From Pseudomonadota bacterium (lineage in GTDB: Bacteria; Pseudomonadota; Alphaproteobacteria; Rhizobiales; Xanthobacteraceae), in assembly GCA_023435725.1 (NCBI GenBank), contig JAEYRD010000142.1, forward strand, positions 12,428 to 76,427: a stretch of DNA of 64,000 bases, in the 5' to 3' direction. Below the pieces are notes generated by a model. That model was not told the origin of the DNA and did no database searches. It saw only the letters and a program-made list of their open reading frames with translations. The first letter of the stretch is position 1, and each line of letters opens with the position of its first letter. Made by a program: the position numbers and the translations under genes. Positions 10,722 to 18,734 of the stretch are shown here, piece by piece.

Positions 10722-10827
10722 GTCATTCCGGGGCGATGCGAAACATCGAGCCCGGAATCCATTTGGCCACAGACCTCGTGGAGGGATGGATACCGGGTTC
10801 GCCTCTGCGAGGCGCCCCGGAATGACG
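10722..10827. repeat. Dispersed palindromic repeat, family B
   Basis: Begins GTCATTCCGGGGCG and ends GCGCCCCGGAATGAC, with an internal GGAATCCATTT/GGATACCGGGTT segment. The ends are inverted complements. Related copies lie at 24019-24148 and 53102-53205, and a degraded one near 39818-39857. It occupies most of the gap between the DsrE-like gene and the persulfide dioxygenase gene. Confidence 0.8.
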
Positions 10828-10835
10828 GCGTGGGT

Positions 10836-11309
10836 TCAAGGCCTCACCACCGTGTACCCATTCTCCGCCAAGAACAGGATCTGCCCGACCCCGACCTGCA
10901 CCGGTGTCGCGGACGGGATGAAGTCCGGCCGCCTGCCCGTCTCCCGCTCGATCGTGTCGACGGTGTTGAGGCAGATGTCGAAGCGCACGCCCTGCGCGAT
11001 CAGGCTTTCGACCTGCTTGCGGCGCTCGCTACCGGCAAGCAGCAGGTCGATGCCGGGGCCGAATGCCACGACCTCGATCGCGACCTTGTCCGGGTCGTAG
11101 AATTTGAGGAGGTTGTTGGCGACGCTGAGCACCAGCGCCTGCTTCCTCGCATCGCCATCGGAAAGCTGGAGCACGATCTTGTGCTCGGCGAACGGCTTGT
11201 CCTGCAGCGGCACCTGCTGCGCCAAAGCCTTCTCGCTCGAGACCGGCGGCATCGCCGTCCAGACGAGCAGCGCCAGCAGCATCGCGCCAGATCTTTGCGC
11301 CCGCGTCAT
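10836..11309 (-). CDS. Exported DsrE-family protein
   Basis: A 157-residue protein with a Sec-type signal peptide (MTRAQRSGAMLLALLVWTA...ALAQ) and a DsrE/DsrF-like fold: KIVLQLSDGDARKQALVLSVANN near the start, VAFGPGIDLLL in the middle and VRFDICLNTVD near 115-125, whose cysteine sits where DsrE-type sulfur-carrier cysteines often lie. Members of this family bind or relay sulfur; exported versions occur beside sox genes. The ATG overlaps the soxB stop by four bases (11306-11309), so translation is coupled and it belongs to the sox operon as the last gene. The precise role is inferred from context. Confidence 0.8.
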   Translation of the reverse strand: MTRAQRSGAMLLALLVWTAMPPVSSEKALAQQVPLQDKPFAEHKIVLQLSDGDARKQALVLSVANNLLKFYDPDKVAIEVVAFGPGIDLLLAGSERRKQVESLIAQGVRFDICLNTVDTIERETGRRPDFIPSATPVQVGVGQILFLAENGYTVVRP

Positions 11310-13057
11310 CCCTGTCCTGCAATGCCTGGATTGCCGTCGACGCCTTTCAGCGTCACGCCGGAGCCGAGCCGCTCCGGCATCAGCCGGCCCGAGCGCAGAT
11401 ATTTGCCGACGACGTCCCACACCGGCGCGCCTTGCTGACCGTTGACCGAGGCCCAGCCAGCGACCTTGTAACGGTGGTTCGCGTTCAGCGTCTTGCCGCT
11501 GTTGAGCTTGAGCTCCGAGACGCGGCTGCCGATCGCGGCCGTCGGCGTGCAGGTGTAGCTGAGGCCGCCGGCACGCACCATGTCGCCTCCCTGCTGGTAA
11601 TAGGGATCGGCGTTGAAGAGGTTGTCGCAGATGTCCTCCAGCACGTCCTTGATCTGGCTGCCGGTCATCTCCTGGACATAGGTGTCGGGATAGGTGATCG
11701 CGGTTTCCGCGAGCACGTCTTCCATGGTCAACCCCTGGCCGGACAGCGCGGTGACACCCCAGCGGAAGCCCGGCGACAGCGCGACCTCGGCATCGAGCTC
11801 GGTGCGCAGCGCGGCGCAGATCAACTCGTCGACGGGGCCGGAGAAATTGTCGCGGCGATACAGCAGACGGTCGGCCGTTGCGATCTTCTCCGACCAGTCG
11901 GTCACGTGCGGTGCGCGGAGCCGGCCGATCAGCTCGGCCATGGCGGGATCGGGCTTCAGCAGCTCGGAATAGACCGGTAGCAGATGATACCTGATGTCGC
12001 CGACCTTGCCCTTGTCGAGCGCGAGATCGAGCACGGCCAGGAATTTTCCGTTGGATCCGGCATTGGTCACGAGTGTCGTGCCGCTCGCGTTCTTCACCGC
12101 GACCGGCTGCGGGATCGCATCATGGGTGTGGCCGCCGAGGATGACGTCGATGCCGGTGACGCGGCTTGCGAGCTTGAGGTCGACGTCCATGCCGTTGTGC
12201 GACAGCAGGATGACGGCGTCGACCTTGTCGGTCTGGCGCAGGCCGTCGACATGCTTCTGGAGTTCTTCCTCGCGGATGCCGAAGGTCCAGTCCGGCGTGA
12301 AGCGCTTGGGATGTGCGATCGGCACGTAAGGGAAGGCCTGGCCGATGATCGCGACGCGATGACCGCCAAGCTCCTTGATCATCGACGGCTTGAACACGCG
12401 CCCGCTTGTCTTGTCGAAGGCGGGCGCGTCGTTGAACGCGGCTTCCTCGGTCAGGAAGACATTCTGCGCCAGGAACTCGCCCTTGAAGCGCTCGAGATTA
12501 TCGCGCAGCGCCTGCTCGCCATAGGTGAACTCCCAATGGCCCGTCATCGCCTCAACGCCGAGCAGGTTGCTGGCCTCAACCATGTCGCGGCCCTGCATGA
12601 TGCTGGCGAGCCCGGTGCCCTGCCAGAGATCGCCGCCATCGATGAGCATCGAATGCTTCTCGCCGACATCGCCGCGCAAGCGGTCGACCAGCGTTTTCAG
12701 ATGGGCAAAGCCGCCGAGCTTGCCGAAGCGCCCCGCGGACTTCTCGAACTCGAAGCATGTGAAGGCATAGGCGTCGGCGCTGTCGGGCCGGATGCCGAAA
12801 TGGTCGAGGAAGGCACGCCCGACCAGATGCGGCGGCCGTCCCGCCATTTCGCCGATGCCGATATTGACGCTGGGCTCGCGGAAATAGACCGGATTGAGCT
12901 GCGCATGCGTGTCGGTGATGTGCAGGATCCGCGCATTGCCGAACCGCTCGAGGTCGTAAATGCTCGCGGCTTCAGCGCCGCGCGCAAGCCGGGGCAGGCC
13001 AAGCGATGCGGCTGCAGCGGCTGTGCTCTTCAGGAAATCGCGGCGGCGGATCGCCAT
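11306..13057 (-). CDS. soxB: Thiosulfohydrolase SoxB
   Basis: A 583-residue periplasmic dimanganese hydrolase that releases sulfate from the SoxY-bound thiosulfonate. It carries a twin-arginine signal (RRRDFLKSTAAA, processed after ARGAEA). Metallophosphoesterase motifs are ARILHITDTHAQLNPV, MLIDGGDLWQGTG, MTGHWEFTYG (the SoxB version of the GNH motif) and VILGGHTHDA, and a 5'-nucleotidase-type C-terminal domain follows. The length is the usual 560-590. It lies 54 bp downstream of the SoxK-like gene and overlaps the DsrE-like gene by four bases, within a seven-gene minus-strand operon. Confidence 0.95.
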   Translation of the reverse strand: MAIRRRDFLKSTAAAAASLGLPRLARGAEAASIYDLERFGNARILHITDTHAQLNPVYFREPSVNIGIGEMAGRPPHLVGRAFLDHFGIRPDSADAYAFTCFEFEKSAGRFGKLGGFAHLKTLVDRLRGDVGEKHSMLIDGGDLWQGTGLASIMQGRDMVEASNLLGVEAMTGHWEFTYGEQALRDNLERFKGEFLAQNVFLTEEAAFNDAPAFDKTSGRVFKPSMIKELGGHRVAIIGQAFPYVPIAHPKRFTPDWTFGIREEELQKHVDGLRQTDKVDAVILLSHNGMDVDLKLASRVTGIDVILGGHTHDAIPQPVAVKNASGTTLVTNAGSNGKFLAVLDLALDKGKVGDIRYHLLPVYSELLKPDPAMAELIGRLRAPHVTDWSEKIATADRLLYRRDNFSGPVDELICAALRTELDAEVALSPGFRWGVTALSGQGLTMEDVLAETAITYPDTYVQEMTGSQIKDVLEDICDNLFNADPYYQQGGDMVRAGGLSYTCTPTAAIGSRVSELKLNSGKTLNANHRYKVAGWASVNGQQGAPVWDVVGKYLRSGRLMPERLGSGVTLKGVDGNPGIAGQG

Positions 13058-13111
13058 CCCAGATTCTCCGCGCCTATTCTCGGCAGTTCGACGGTTCCAC
13101 TGTGCTCTAGC

Positions 13112-13417
13112 TTAGCGGATTTCCATCGCCTTCCAGGCTTCTTTTTCGGATGTCGCCTGGAAGATCGAGGCCTTCGCCAGCGCCTCGGCCTCCCTGGCTG
13201 CGGCCACGGCGCGGTCGAAATCGCCGCCGTCGGCGGCTTTCTTCGCTGCCGCCAGCGTCGAGACGGTCGTGGTCCACTGGTTGCGCATTCCGGCCGCCTC
13301 CTTGGAAGCGGCCTCGGCGACGGCATAGGCCGCCTTGTAGTCCGCCTCGGTTGCCGCGCGCGCCGATGGCGCGAGGCTCAAGGCAAGCAGCATGGCGAGA
13401 GGAAGTGACAGCTTCAT
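13112..13417 (-). CDS. SoxXA-associated small protein (SoxK-like)
   Basis: A 101-residue exported protein: signal peptide MKLSLPLAMLLALSLAPSARA, then an alanine- and charge-rich helical domain (YKAAYAVAEAASKEAAGMRNQWTTT...AAKKAADGGDFDRAVAAAREAEALAKASI). This matches in size and composition the SoxXA-binding protein SoxK found in some sox operons, where it stabilises or activates the SoxXA cytochrome. The position right after soxA, whose stop it overlaps by four bases (13414-13417), supports this. No haem motif is present. The assignment depends mainly on context and composition. Confidence 0.75.
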   Translation of the reverse strand: MKLSLPLAMLLALSLAPSARAATEADYKAAYAVAEAASKEAAGMRNQWTTTVSTLAAAKKAADGGDFDRAVAAAREAEALAKASIFQATSEKEAWKAMEIR

Positions 13418-14277
13418 GGCCGCGCTCCCGGTCCGGAAATTGGCAGGCCGTTGGCGACGTAGGACAGGAAATATTCGACGTCGCGATATTCGTCCGCCTG
13501 CGGCTCCAGCGGAACCGCGCGGGTCTGGCTGTTGCAGGTGACGAAGCGGCGGCTGGTCGTGCCCATGCCGCTCCATTCGGAGCGGTAGATCGGCATCGCG
13601 TTCAGGATGCCGAGCGCCGGCGCCAGGATCTCGGCGCGGATGCGCTGGCCCGGGCTCTGCACATGGCAGCTCGCGCAGGAGAAATTCATCTGGCCGCGCC
13701 GCGTGTAGAAATAGCGCTTGCCATTCTCGAACGCTGCGAGCGCACGGGGATCATCGGGGATCTTGATGTCCATCGGCTTGCCCCGCGAAGTAAAGGCCAT
13801 ATAGGCGGTCAGCGAGGCCATCTCGTCCTTGACGTAGGAGTAGGGCGCCTCGCCATTGGCCTCGCGGCAGCGGTTGAGCGCGAGCTCCAGCGTGACGACC
13901 TTGCCCTCCTTCTCGTCGAAATAGGGATAGTTCTGACGAATGCCGATGCCGCCGTTCGGGAAGCAGTCGGCGTAGGTCTTGCCGTTCTTGAACGGGGTCG
14001 CGAACATCTCCTTGCCGGCGTCGAGCGCGAACTCGTAAGGCGGGAATTCCTCTTTCTCCTGCCACTGCCGCTTCATGTCCTCGTTCATCGAATAAGGACC
14101 GTTGACGAAATCCTCGTGCTTCACGTTCGGAAATTTCTGGAAGAAGAAGTTCCGGAACGCCTTTGCGTCGGCAACAGGATCGACCTTGTCGGCCGCGATC
14201 ACGCGCGGCGAGGTGAGGGCGAACGCGACAAGCGCGGCGCTCAACGAACCAAGCAGGAGGGCGGATCGGGTCTTCAT
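13414..14277 (-). CDS. soxA: Sulfur-oxidation c-type cytochrome SoxA
   Basis: A 287-residue periplasmic cytochrome subunit that, with SoxX, couples thiosulfate to the SoxY cysteine. Signal peptide MKTRSALLLGSLSAALVAFALTSPRVIA. One haem-binding motif, CASCH (201-205), is visible. In the N-terminal cytochrome domain the equivalent place holds C105 (YADCFPNGG) with a second cysteine at 137 and no CxxCH, so this is a SoxA with a single haem and probably a disulfide, like Paracoccus-type enzymes. C248 (RRFVTCNSQTRA) is the expected active-site cysteine ligand. The start overlaps the soxZ stop by one base (TGATG at 14275-14279). Confidence 0.93.
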   Translation of the reverse strand: MKTRSALLLGSLSAALVAFALTSPRVIAADKVDPVADAKAFRNFFFQKFPNVKHEDFVNGPYSMNEDMKRQWQEKEEFPPYEFALDAGKEMFATPFKNGKTYADCFPNGGIGIRQNYPYFDEKEGKVVTLELALNRCREANGEAPYSYVKDEMASLTAYMAFTSRGKPMDIKIPDDPRALAAFENGKRYFYTRRGQMNFSCASCHVQSPGQRIRAEILAPALGILNAMPIYRSEWSGMGTTSRRFVTCNSQTRAVPLEPQADEYRDVEYFLSYVANGLPISGPGARP

Positions 14278-14588
14278 CACGAAATCTTCGCGGTGGTCGT
14301 ATCCGACGCGCCCTTGTTGTCGATCCAGGAGATCTTGAGATCGTCGCCCTTCTTGGCCCCCTTGAAGCTGAACTTGACATAGGGGTCCTTCGAGACCGCG
14401 GGGCCCCAATCAGCGACGAAGACGTCCTTGCCGTTATATTCGAACCTCAGCTCCTGGATGAAACGCGCGGGGATCAGCTCGCCCTTGGCATCCTTGACGA
14501 AGCCGGAATCCATGGGGTGCTGGATCAGCGCCTGCACCTCGGTGATGTCGCCGTTGGCGGTGGCGCGTACGCGAATGGTGGATGCCAT
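14277..14588 (-). CDS. soxZ: Sulfur carrier complex subunit SoxZ
   Basis: A 103-residue periplasmic partner of SoxY without its own signal peptide; SoxYZ is normally exported as a complex on the SoxY twin-arginine signal. The immunoglobulin-like sequence includes ATANGDITEVQALIQHPMDSG and PARFIQELRFEYNGKDVF, which are family hallmarks. The start ATG complements 14586-14588, preceded by GAGGAGAAACAC. It lies 17 bp after soxY and overlaps soxA by one base. Confidence 0.93.
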   Translation of the reverse strand: MASTIRVRATANGDITEVQALIQHPMDSGFVKDAKGELIPARFIQELRFEYNGKDVFVADWGPAVSKDPYVKFSFKGAKKGDDLKISWIDNKGASDTTTAKIS

Positions 14589-14605
14589 GTGTTTCTCCTC
14601 GCGCT

Positions 14606-15097
14606 TTAGCCGCCGCAGCCGCCGACGGTGACCTTGACCTCTTTGGTCGCGCTGTAGAGCTTGCCGTCGGCCTCGACGATCGCGATCACGTTGGTGGTCT
14701 TCGCCATCTTCAGGCGGTTGGCAACGCTCGGGATGGTGCCATCAGGAATCTTGTACGATGCCGCGAGCGCGTTCGGGTTCTCCGCCACGAAGAACGAAAT
14801 CGAGGTCACCTTGTCGAGCGTTGTCGCCACGGAGATCGGCACGACGCCGCCGTTCTCGGCGATCTCTGGTGCATCTAACTTGACCTTGTCGGACGGCTCG
14901 GCGGTCCTGCCATAGAGCGCCTTGATCGCGTCCGCTTCGCTCTTCTGCCTGAACGCTTCCTCTGGATATTTGTCGTTCGCAGCAGCGCGCGCGGGAGTGG
15001 TGCCGAACGGGAGATTGCCAAGGCCGAGCAGCGCGACAGAGGCCGCGCCCTGAAGAATCAGGCGCCGCGTCGGATGAGGGCCGGTGGTCGTCGTCAT
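14606..15097 (-). CDS. soxY: Sulfur carrier protein SoxY
   Basis: A 163-residue periplasmic carrier. The N terminus carries a twin-arginine signal (TRRLILQGAASVALLGLG, cleaved near PARAAAN). The C terminus is the diagnostic swinging arm GGCGG with the sulfur-carrying cysteine at residue 161. The start MTTTTGPHP (ATG complementary to 15095-15097) is preferred over an upstream in-frame ATG because it follows AGGAGATTTCAG. It is second in the sox operon, 25 bp after soxX. Confidence 0.94.
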   Translation of the reverse strand: MTTTTGPHPTRRLILQGAASVALLGLGNLPFGTTPARAAANDKYPEEAFRQKSEADAIKALYGRTAEPSDKVKLDAPEIAENGGVVPISVATTLDKVTSISFFVAENPNALAASYKIPDGTIPSVANRLKMAKTTNVIAIVEADGKLYSATKEVKVTVGGCGG

Positions 15098-15122
15098 CTG
15101 AAATCTCCTGGGCTGCCGGCCG

Positions 15123-15461
15123 TTACAGCGTTTGCAGGAAATCAACGATCGCGTTGATCTCCTGTTCGGTCAGAATCCGGTTCCGGCCGAACGGCGGCAT
15201 CATGGTCTGCGGATTGCGCTTGGTCTCGTCGAAGATGATCGCGGCCAGCTCGTTGCGATCAGGGTATTTGGTCTTGATGTCCTTCAGTTCCGGCCCGATC
15301 GTTCCCGGCAGGTCGCCATCTCTGATGACGTGGCAGGTCAGGCAATTGCCCTTGCCGCGGTCGAAGGCGAGTTTCTGGCCCTCGGTCACGACGGATTGCG
15401 CCTGCGCGGGGCTCGCGGCAAGGCTGGCTGCAATAGCCAGGAGGACATAAAGCACGGGCAT
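15123..15461 (-). CDS. soxX: Sulfur-oxidation c-type cytochrome SoxX
   Basis: A 112-residue monohaem cytochrome, partner of SoxA. Signal peptide MPVLYVLLAIAASLAASPAQA; haem motif CLTCH (40-44) and a methionine ligand in TMMPPFGRN (87-88). I chose the ATG complementary to 15459-15461. A TTG six codons upstream is possible, but neither has a good ribosome-binding site. It is the first gene of the minus-strand sox operon. The 254-base gap to the divergent methyltransferase gene should hold the operon promoter; I did not recognise a regulator gene of the SoxR type next to it. Confidence 0.92.
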   Translation of the reverse strand: MPVLYVLLAIAASLAASPAQAQSVVTEGQKLAFDRGKGNCLTCHVIRDGDLPGTIGPELKDIKTKYPDRNELAAIIFDETKRNPQTMMPPFGRNRILTEQEINAIVDFLQTL

Positions 15462-15715
15462 CCGGGGAAGGGCGGTCAAGGCGTCATTCCGAGGCTATGT
15501 CGATGATCTCGTTTGCAGAAAATACAGCGTTCCAAAGCACAAAGGACATCGCCTGACAATCAAGACTATGCAGGCGGCGAATTGGAGTTAATATCTCCCG
15601 CATTGCAACTGAAGAGATGGTTCGTTTCATCGGATCGGTCGGAACTAGCAAATTATTCCGGGGCGTTTGGCCCCTCTAGCGTTCTTTCCTGTCTCACATT
15701 TCGAGGGGACCTCAA

Positions 15716-16387
15716 TTGGCTGAATATGTCGTTGAATTTGGCAGGGACGGTGGACGGGTCGAACCGGATGGGCGGCTCGATGCTCCGGCATTTCATCGCA
15801 ATCATGAACCGCTCTGGGCGGCGCTCGAGAAGCATCTCGCCGGCACCTCGGGCGACCTCGTCGAGGTCGGCAGCGGAACCGGCCAGCACGTGGTCCATTT
15901 CGCCCGCCACACGCCCGGTCTCGTCTGGTGGCCCAGCGACCTCAACCAGCGGCACCTGAAGAGCATCGAGGCCTGGCGCGTTCATTCCGGCCTGGAGAAC
16001 ATTCGTTCCCCGCTGCGGATTGATCTCTCCGACCCCGACTGGTGCCCGGAGATGCGAGACGGGCGCGGGCCGGCCAGCCTCGCGGCCGTGTTCTGCGCCA
16101 ATGTCATCCACATCGCGCCCTGGCACGTGGCCGAGGGCCTGTTCGCCGGCGCCGGCCGCTATCTGCGGGCTGACGGCAAGCTGTTCCTCTACGGTCCCTT
16201 CAAGCGCGATGGCAGGCACACCGCGCTCAGCAATGCCGTGTTCGACACGTCGCTGCGCGAAGGCAATCCCGACTGGGGCGTGCGCGACGTCGGCGATGTC
16301 GAGAAACTCGCGAGGGCCGCTGGCCTCGGCCTCGTCGAGACGATCGAGATGCCGGCGAATAATCTCACACTGGTGTTCGCGCGCTAG
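15716..16387 (+). CDS. DUF938 family SAM-dependent methyltransferase
   Basis: A 223-residue cytoplasmic protein with a class I methyltransferase fold: the SAM-binding loop DLVEVGSGTGQHVVHFA (about 47-63), then VWWPSDLNQRHLKSIEAW and AVFCANVIHIAPWHVAEGLFAG. The NPDWGVRDVGDVEKLA segment near the C terminus is typical of DUF938 proteins. The start is a TTG at 15716, supported by GAGGGGACC seven to twelve bases upstream; no ATG fits. Function of the family is unknown. It is divergent from soxX, but nothing ties it to sulfur oxidation. Confidence 0.82.
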   Translation: MAEYVVEFGRDGGRVEPDGRLDAPAFHRNHEPLWAALEKHLAGTSGDLVEVGSGTGQHVVHFARHTPGLVWWPSDLNQRHLKSIEAWRVHSGLENIRSPLRIDLSDPDWCPEMRDGRGPASLAAVFCANVIHIAPWHVAEGLFAGAGRYLRADGKLFLYGPFKRDGRHTALSNAVFDTSLREGNPDWGVRDVGDVEKLARAAGLGLVETIEMPANNLTLVFAR

Positions 16388-16395
16388 CTACCCGG

Positions 16396-16450
16396 GAGGT
16401 GCGCTCCCTCCCCCGCATGCGGGGGAGGTGCACCGCCTGCCAGGCTTGCA
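16396..16450. repeat. Repeat family D, short copy
   Basis: GGGAGGTGCGCTCCCTCC followed by CCCGCATGCGGGGGAGGTGC between two convergent genes. The core is a near-perfect hairpin. It belongs with the larger copies listed elsewhere (for example 38591-38780) but is truncated after the first hairpin. It could serve as a bidirectional terminator, though no T-run follows. Confidence 0.65.
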
Positions 16451-16466
16451 CCGAATCAAGAGATCC

Positions 16467-18536
16467 TCACGCCTCGCCGTCCCGCCAGCCAATCTTGTCC
16501 TTGAGGAAACGGAAGCCGAGCACCTCGAAGCCGGCGCGCTCCTTGTTGTCCTTGCCGTAGCCGTGGCCGCCCGCTGCCGGCTCGTAGAACCAGGCCTCGT
16601 AGCCCATCGCCTGGAGCTTCGCCGCCATCTTGCGCGCGTGACCGGGATGGACGCGGTCGTCGCGCCGCGTGGTGGCGATCAAAATCGGCGGATAGGGCTG
16701 GCCGGGTCTCGCGTTGTGATAGGCCGAGTAGGTCTTCAGCCACTCCCATTCTTCGGGCTTGTCGGGATCGCCATATTCCGCGATCCAGCTCGCGCCCGCG
16801 AGCAGCTTGGTGTAGCGGCGCATGTCGATCAGCGGGATGGTGCAGAACAATGCGCCGAAACGCTCGGGATAGCGCACCAGCATGTTGGTGATGAGGATGC
16901 CGCCGTTCGATCCGCCTTGCGCGGCGATGCGCTTTGCTTTCGTCACGCCGCGGCGCACGAGATCGGCGGCAACGGCCGCGAAATCGTCGTGCGACAGTTT
17001 CTTGCCGGCGAGGCGGCCGGCATCGTGCCAGCGCGTGCCGAACTCGCCGCCTCCGCGCAAATTCGCCTGCACCGTAGTGCCGCCGCGCTCCAGCCACAGC
17101 TTGCCGAGCGACGCGTTGTAGTAAGGCTTCACCGCAAGGGCAAAGCCGCCATAGGCGCTCATGTAAACCGGCGCATCGCCGGTCTCGCCCGCAGGGCCGG
17201 TCTGCACATAGGGAATGCGCTCGCCGTCGATCGAGATCGCTTCGTGCTGCGTCACCACGAGACCGTCGGCGGTGAACGTCTTCGGCGCCTGCTTGAGCAC
17301 GGTCGGGCTTTGGACGCCGCGCTCGATCAACAGCAGCGACGGTGGCGTGAGCGGATCCTGCACATTGGCCAGCAGATCGCCATTGCTTTCGGAGGGATGG
17401 CGGTCGAGCGGCCAGACGTCGACGACGCCGATTTGCGGCAGGCCGCCGAGTGTCTCGCGGCTCCAGCCCGCAGCGGACGGCGTGCAGATCTCGAATCGCG
17501 GCCTGAGCTCGTCGAGGATCGACAGCACCAGCTTGCCGGCGGTCCAGAAGAAACCCTGCAACGCGCGCCGCGGCCCGGGCTCGAACAGGACTGCGAAATC
17601 GCGGCTGCCGGCGAGGAACGCCGAAAGCGAAATGCCGAGCACGGTGTCGGTCGCATAGGCTCGGCCTTCGATCGGCCAATCCTTGCGTAGCTTCATCGCG
17701 AACCAGTCGCCATGCGCCTGCATCCAGATGCCGGTCGGCAGGTCGAGCTTGGTCGTCGTGCCCTCTGCATCGCGCAGCCAGATCGCGTAATTGAAGAAAT
17801 CGATCTGGTCGATGATCCAGGCTCGCGGCGCAGCGCCGGTGTCGTCGGAGCCGCCATAGATCATCATGTGATCGGCCGTGGTCTCGAGGATCACCTGCGC
17901 CTGATCGACAGGCTGGCCGCGCCGCCACAGGCGAACCGTCCTCGCATATCCCGAACTCGTCGCCATGCCCTCGCCATGGGCGCTGGACAGCAGCAGCGTG
18001 TCGGCATCGAGCCAATCCGCGCCGCCCTTGGCTTCCGGCAGCGCAAGGCCGTCCGCAACGAAGCTTTTCGTATCAAGATCGAATTCCCGCAAGGTGACGG
18101 CGTCGCTGCCGCCGCGCGACAGGCTCAAAATAGCCCGCGAGCTTCCCGGCATCGTGATGATGGAGCTCAGCAGCCAGTCCTCGCCTTCGCTTTTTGCAAG
18201 CTGGTCGATATCCAGCATGGTCTCCCACGCCGGATGGGTCTTGCGAAACTCCGCGAGCGTGGTTCGCCGCCACAGGCCGCGCGGATTGGTGGCGTCCTTC
18301 CAGAGGTTGTGGAGATCTGTGCCGCGCCGGCTGACATAGGGGATGTTGTCCGGCCGATCGTAGATCGCCGCGAGTGTGTCGCGATCGCGCTCGAACGCCG
18401 CCCCTCCGAATGCGTCGAGCGTCAGGCCGTTCTGCCGCTCGACGAAATCGAGCGCGCGCGGGCCCTCGATCTCCTCCAGCCAGAGCCAGGGATCATCGTC
18501 CGGAGCTGTGAGCGTAGGCCGGTCGTCAACGGACAT
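16467..18536 (-). CDS. Prolyl oligopeptidase family (S9A) serine peptidase
   Basis: A 689-residue protein with an N-terminal beta-propeller (about 60-430) and a C-terminal alpha/beta-hydrolase domain. The catalytic triad is readable: Ser543 in GGSNGG, Asp near 627 in TTRRDDRVHP and His658 in GGHGYG. No signal peptide is present, which suggests a cytoplasmic enzyme. S9A enzymes cleave short proline-containing peptides after Pro; many bacterial homologues have broader specificity. The start ATG complementary to 18534-18536 (MSVDDRPTLTAPDDDPWLWLEE) gives the family N terminus. It is divergent from the MFS gene that follows. Confidence 0.9.
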   Translation of the reverse strand: MSVDDRPTLTAPDDDPWLWLEEIEGPRALDFVERQNGLTLDAFGGAAFERDRDTLAAIYDRPDNIPYVSRRGTDLHNLWKDATNPRGLWRRTTLAEFRKTHPAWETMLDIDQLAKSEGEDWLLSSIITMPGSSRAILSLSRGGSDAVTLREFDLDTKSFVADGLALPEAKGGADWLDADTLLLSSAHGEGMATSSGYARTVRLWRRGQPVDQAQVILETTADHMMIYGGSDDTGAAPRAWIIDQIDFFNYAIWLRDAEGTTTKLDLPTGIWMQAHGDWFAMKLRKDWPIEGRAYATDTVLGISLSAFLAGSRDFAVLFEPGPRRALQGFFWTAGKLVLSILDELRPRFEICTPSAAGWSRETLGGLPQIGVVDVWPLDRHPSESNGDLLANVQDPLTPPSLLLIERGVQSPTVLKQAPKTFTADGLVVTQHEAISIDGERIPYVQTGPAGETGDAPVYMSAYGGFALAVKPYYNASLGKLWLERGGTTVQANLRGGGEFGTRWHDAGRLAGKKLSHDDFAAVAADLVRRGVTKAKRIAAQGGSNGGILITNMLVRYPERFGALFCTIPLIDMRRYTKLLAGASWIAEYGDPDKPEEWEWLKTYSAYHNARPGQPYPPILIATTRRDDRVHPGHARKMAAKLQAMGYEAWFYEPAAGGHGYGKDNKERAGFEVLGFRFLKDKIGWRDGEA

Positions 18537-18734
18537 GAACGAAACTCCAGAAGATTGCGGCGGGATAGGATTTGATCGAGCGCAAGCCGTCAAGGGCGTG
18601 CCCCGGTATCATCTACCCGATTGCGTCAGAGGCATGGCCTGCGCCCATTTGCGCCGGTTGCTCGCCCTCCGGCACCCCTCCATAGTGCCGGGAATCAACA
18701 AGGCCCCATGAAAGACCCTTGGGCGGAAATCCCG

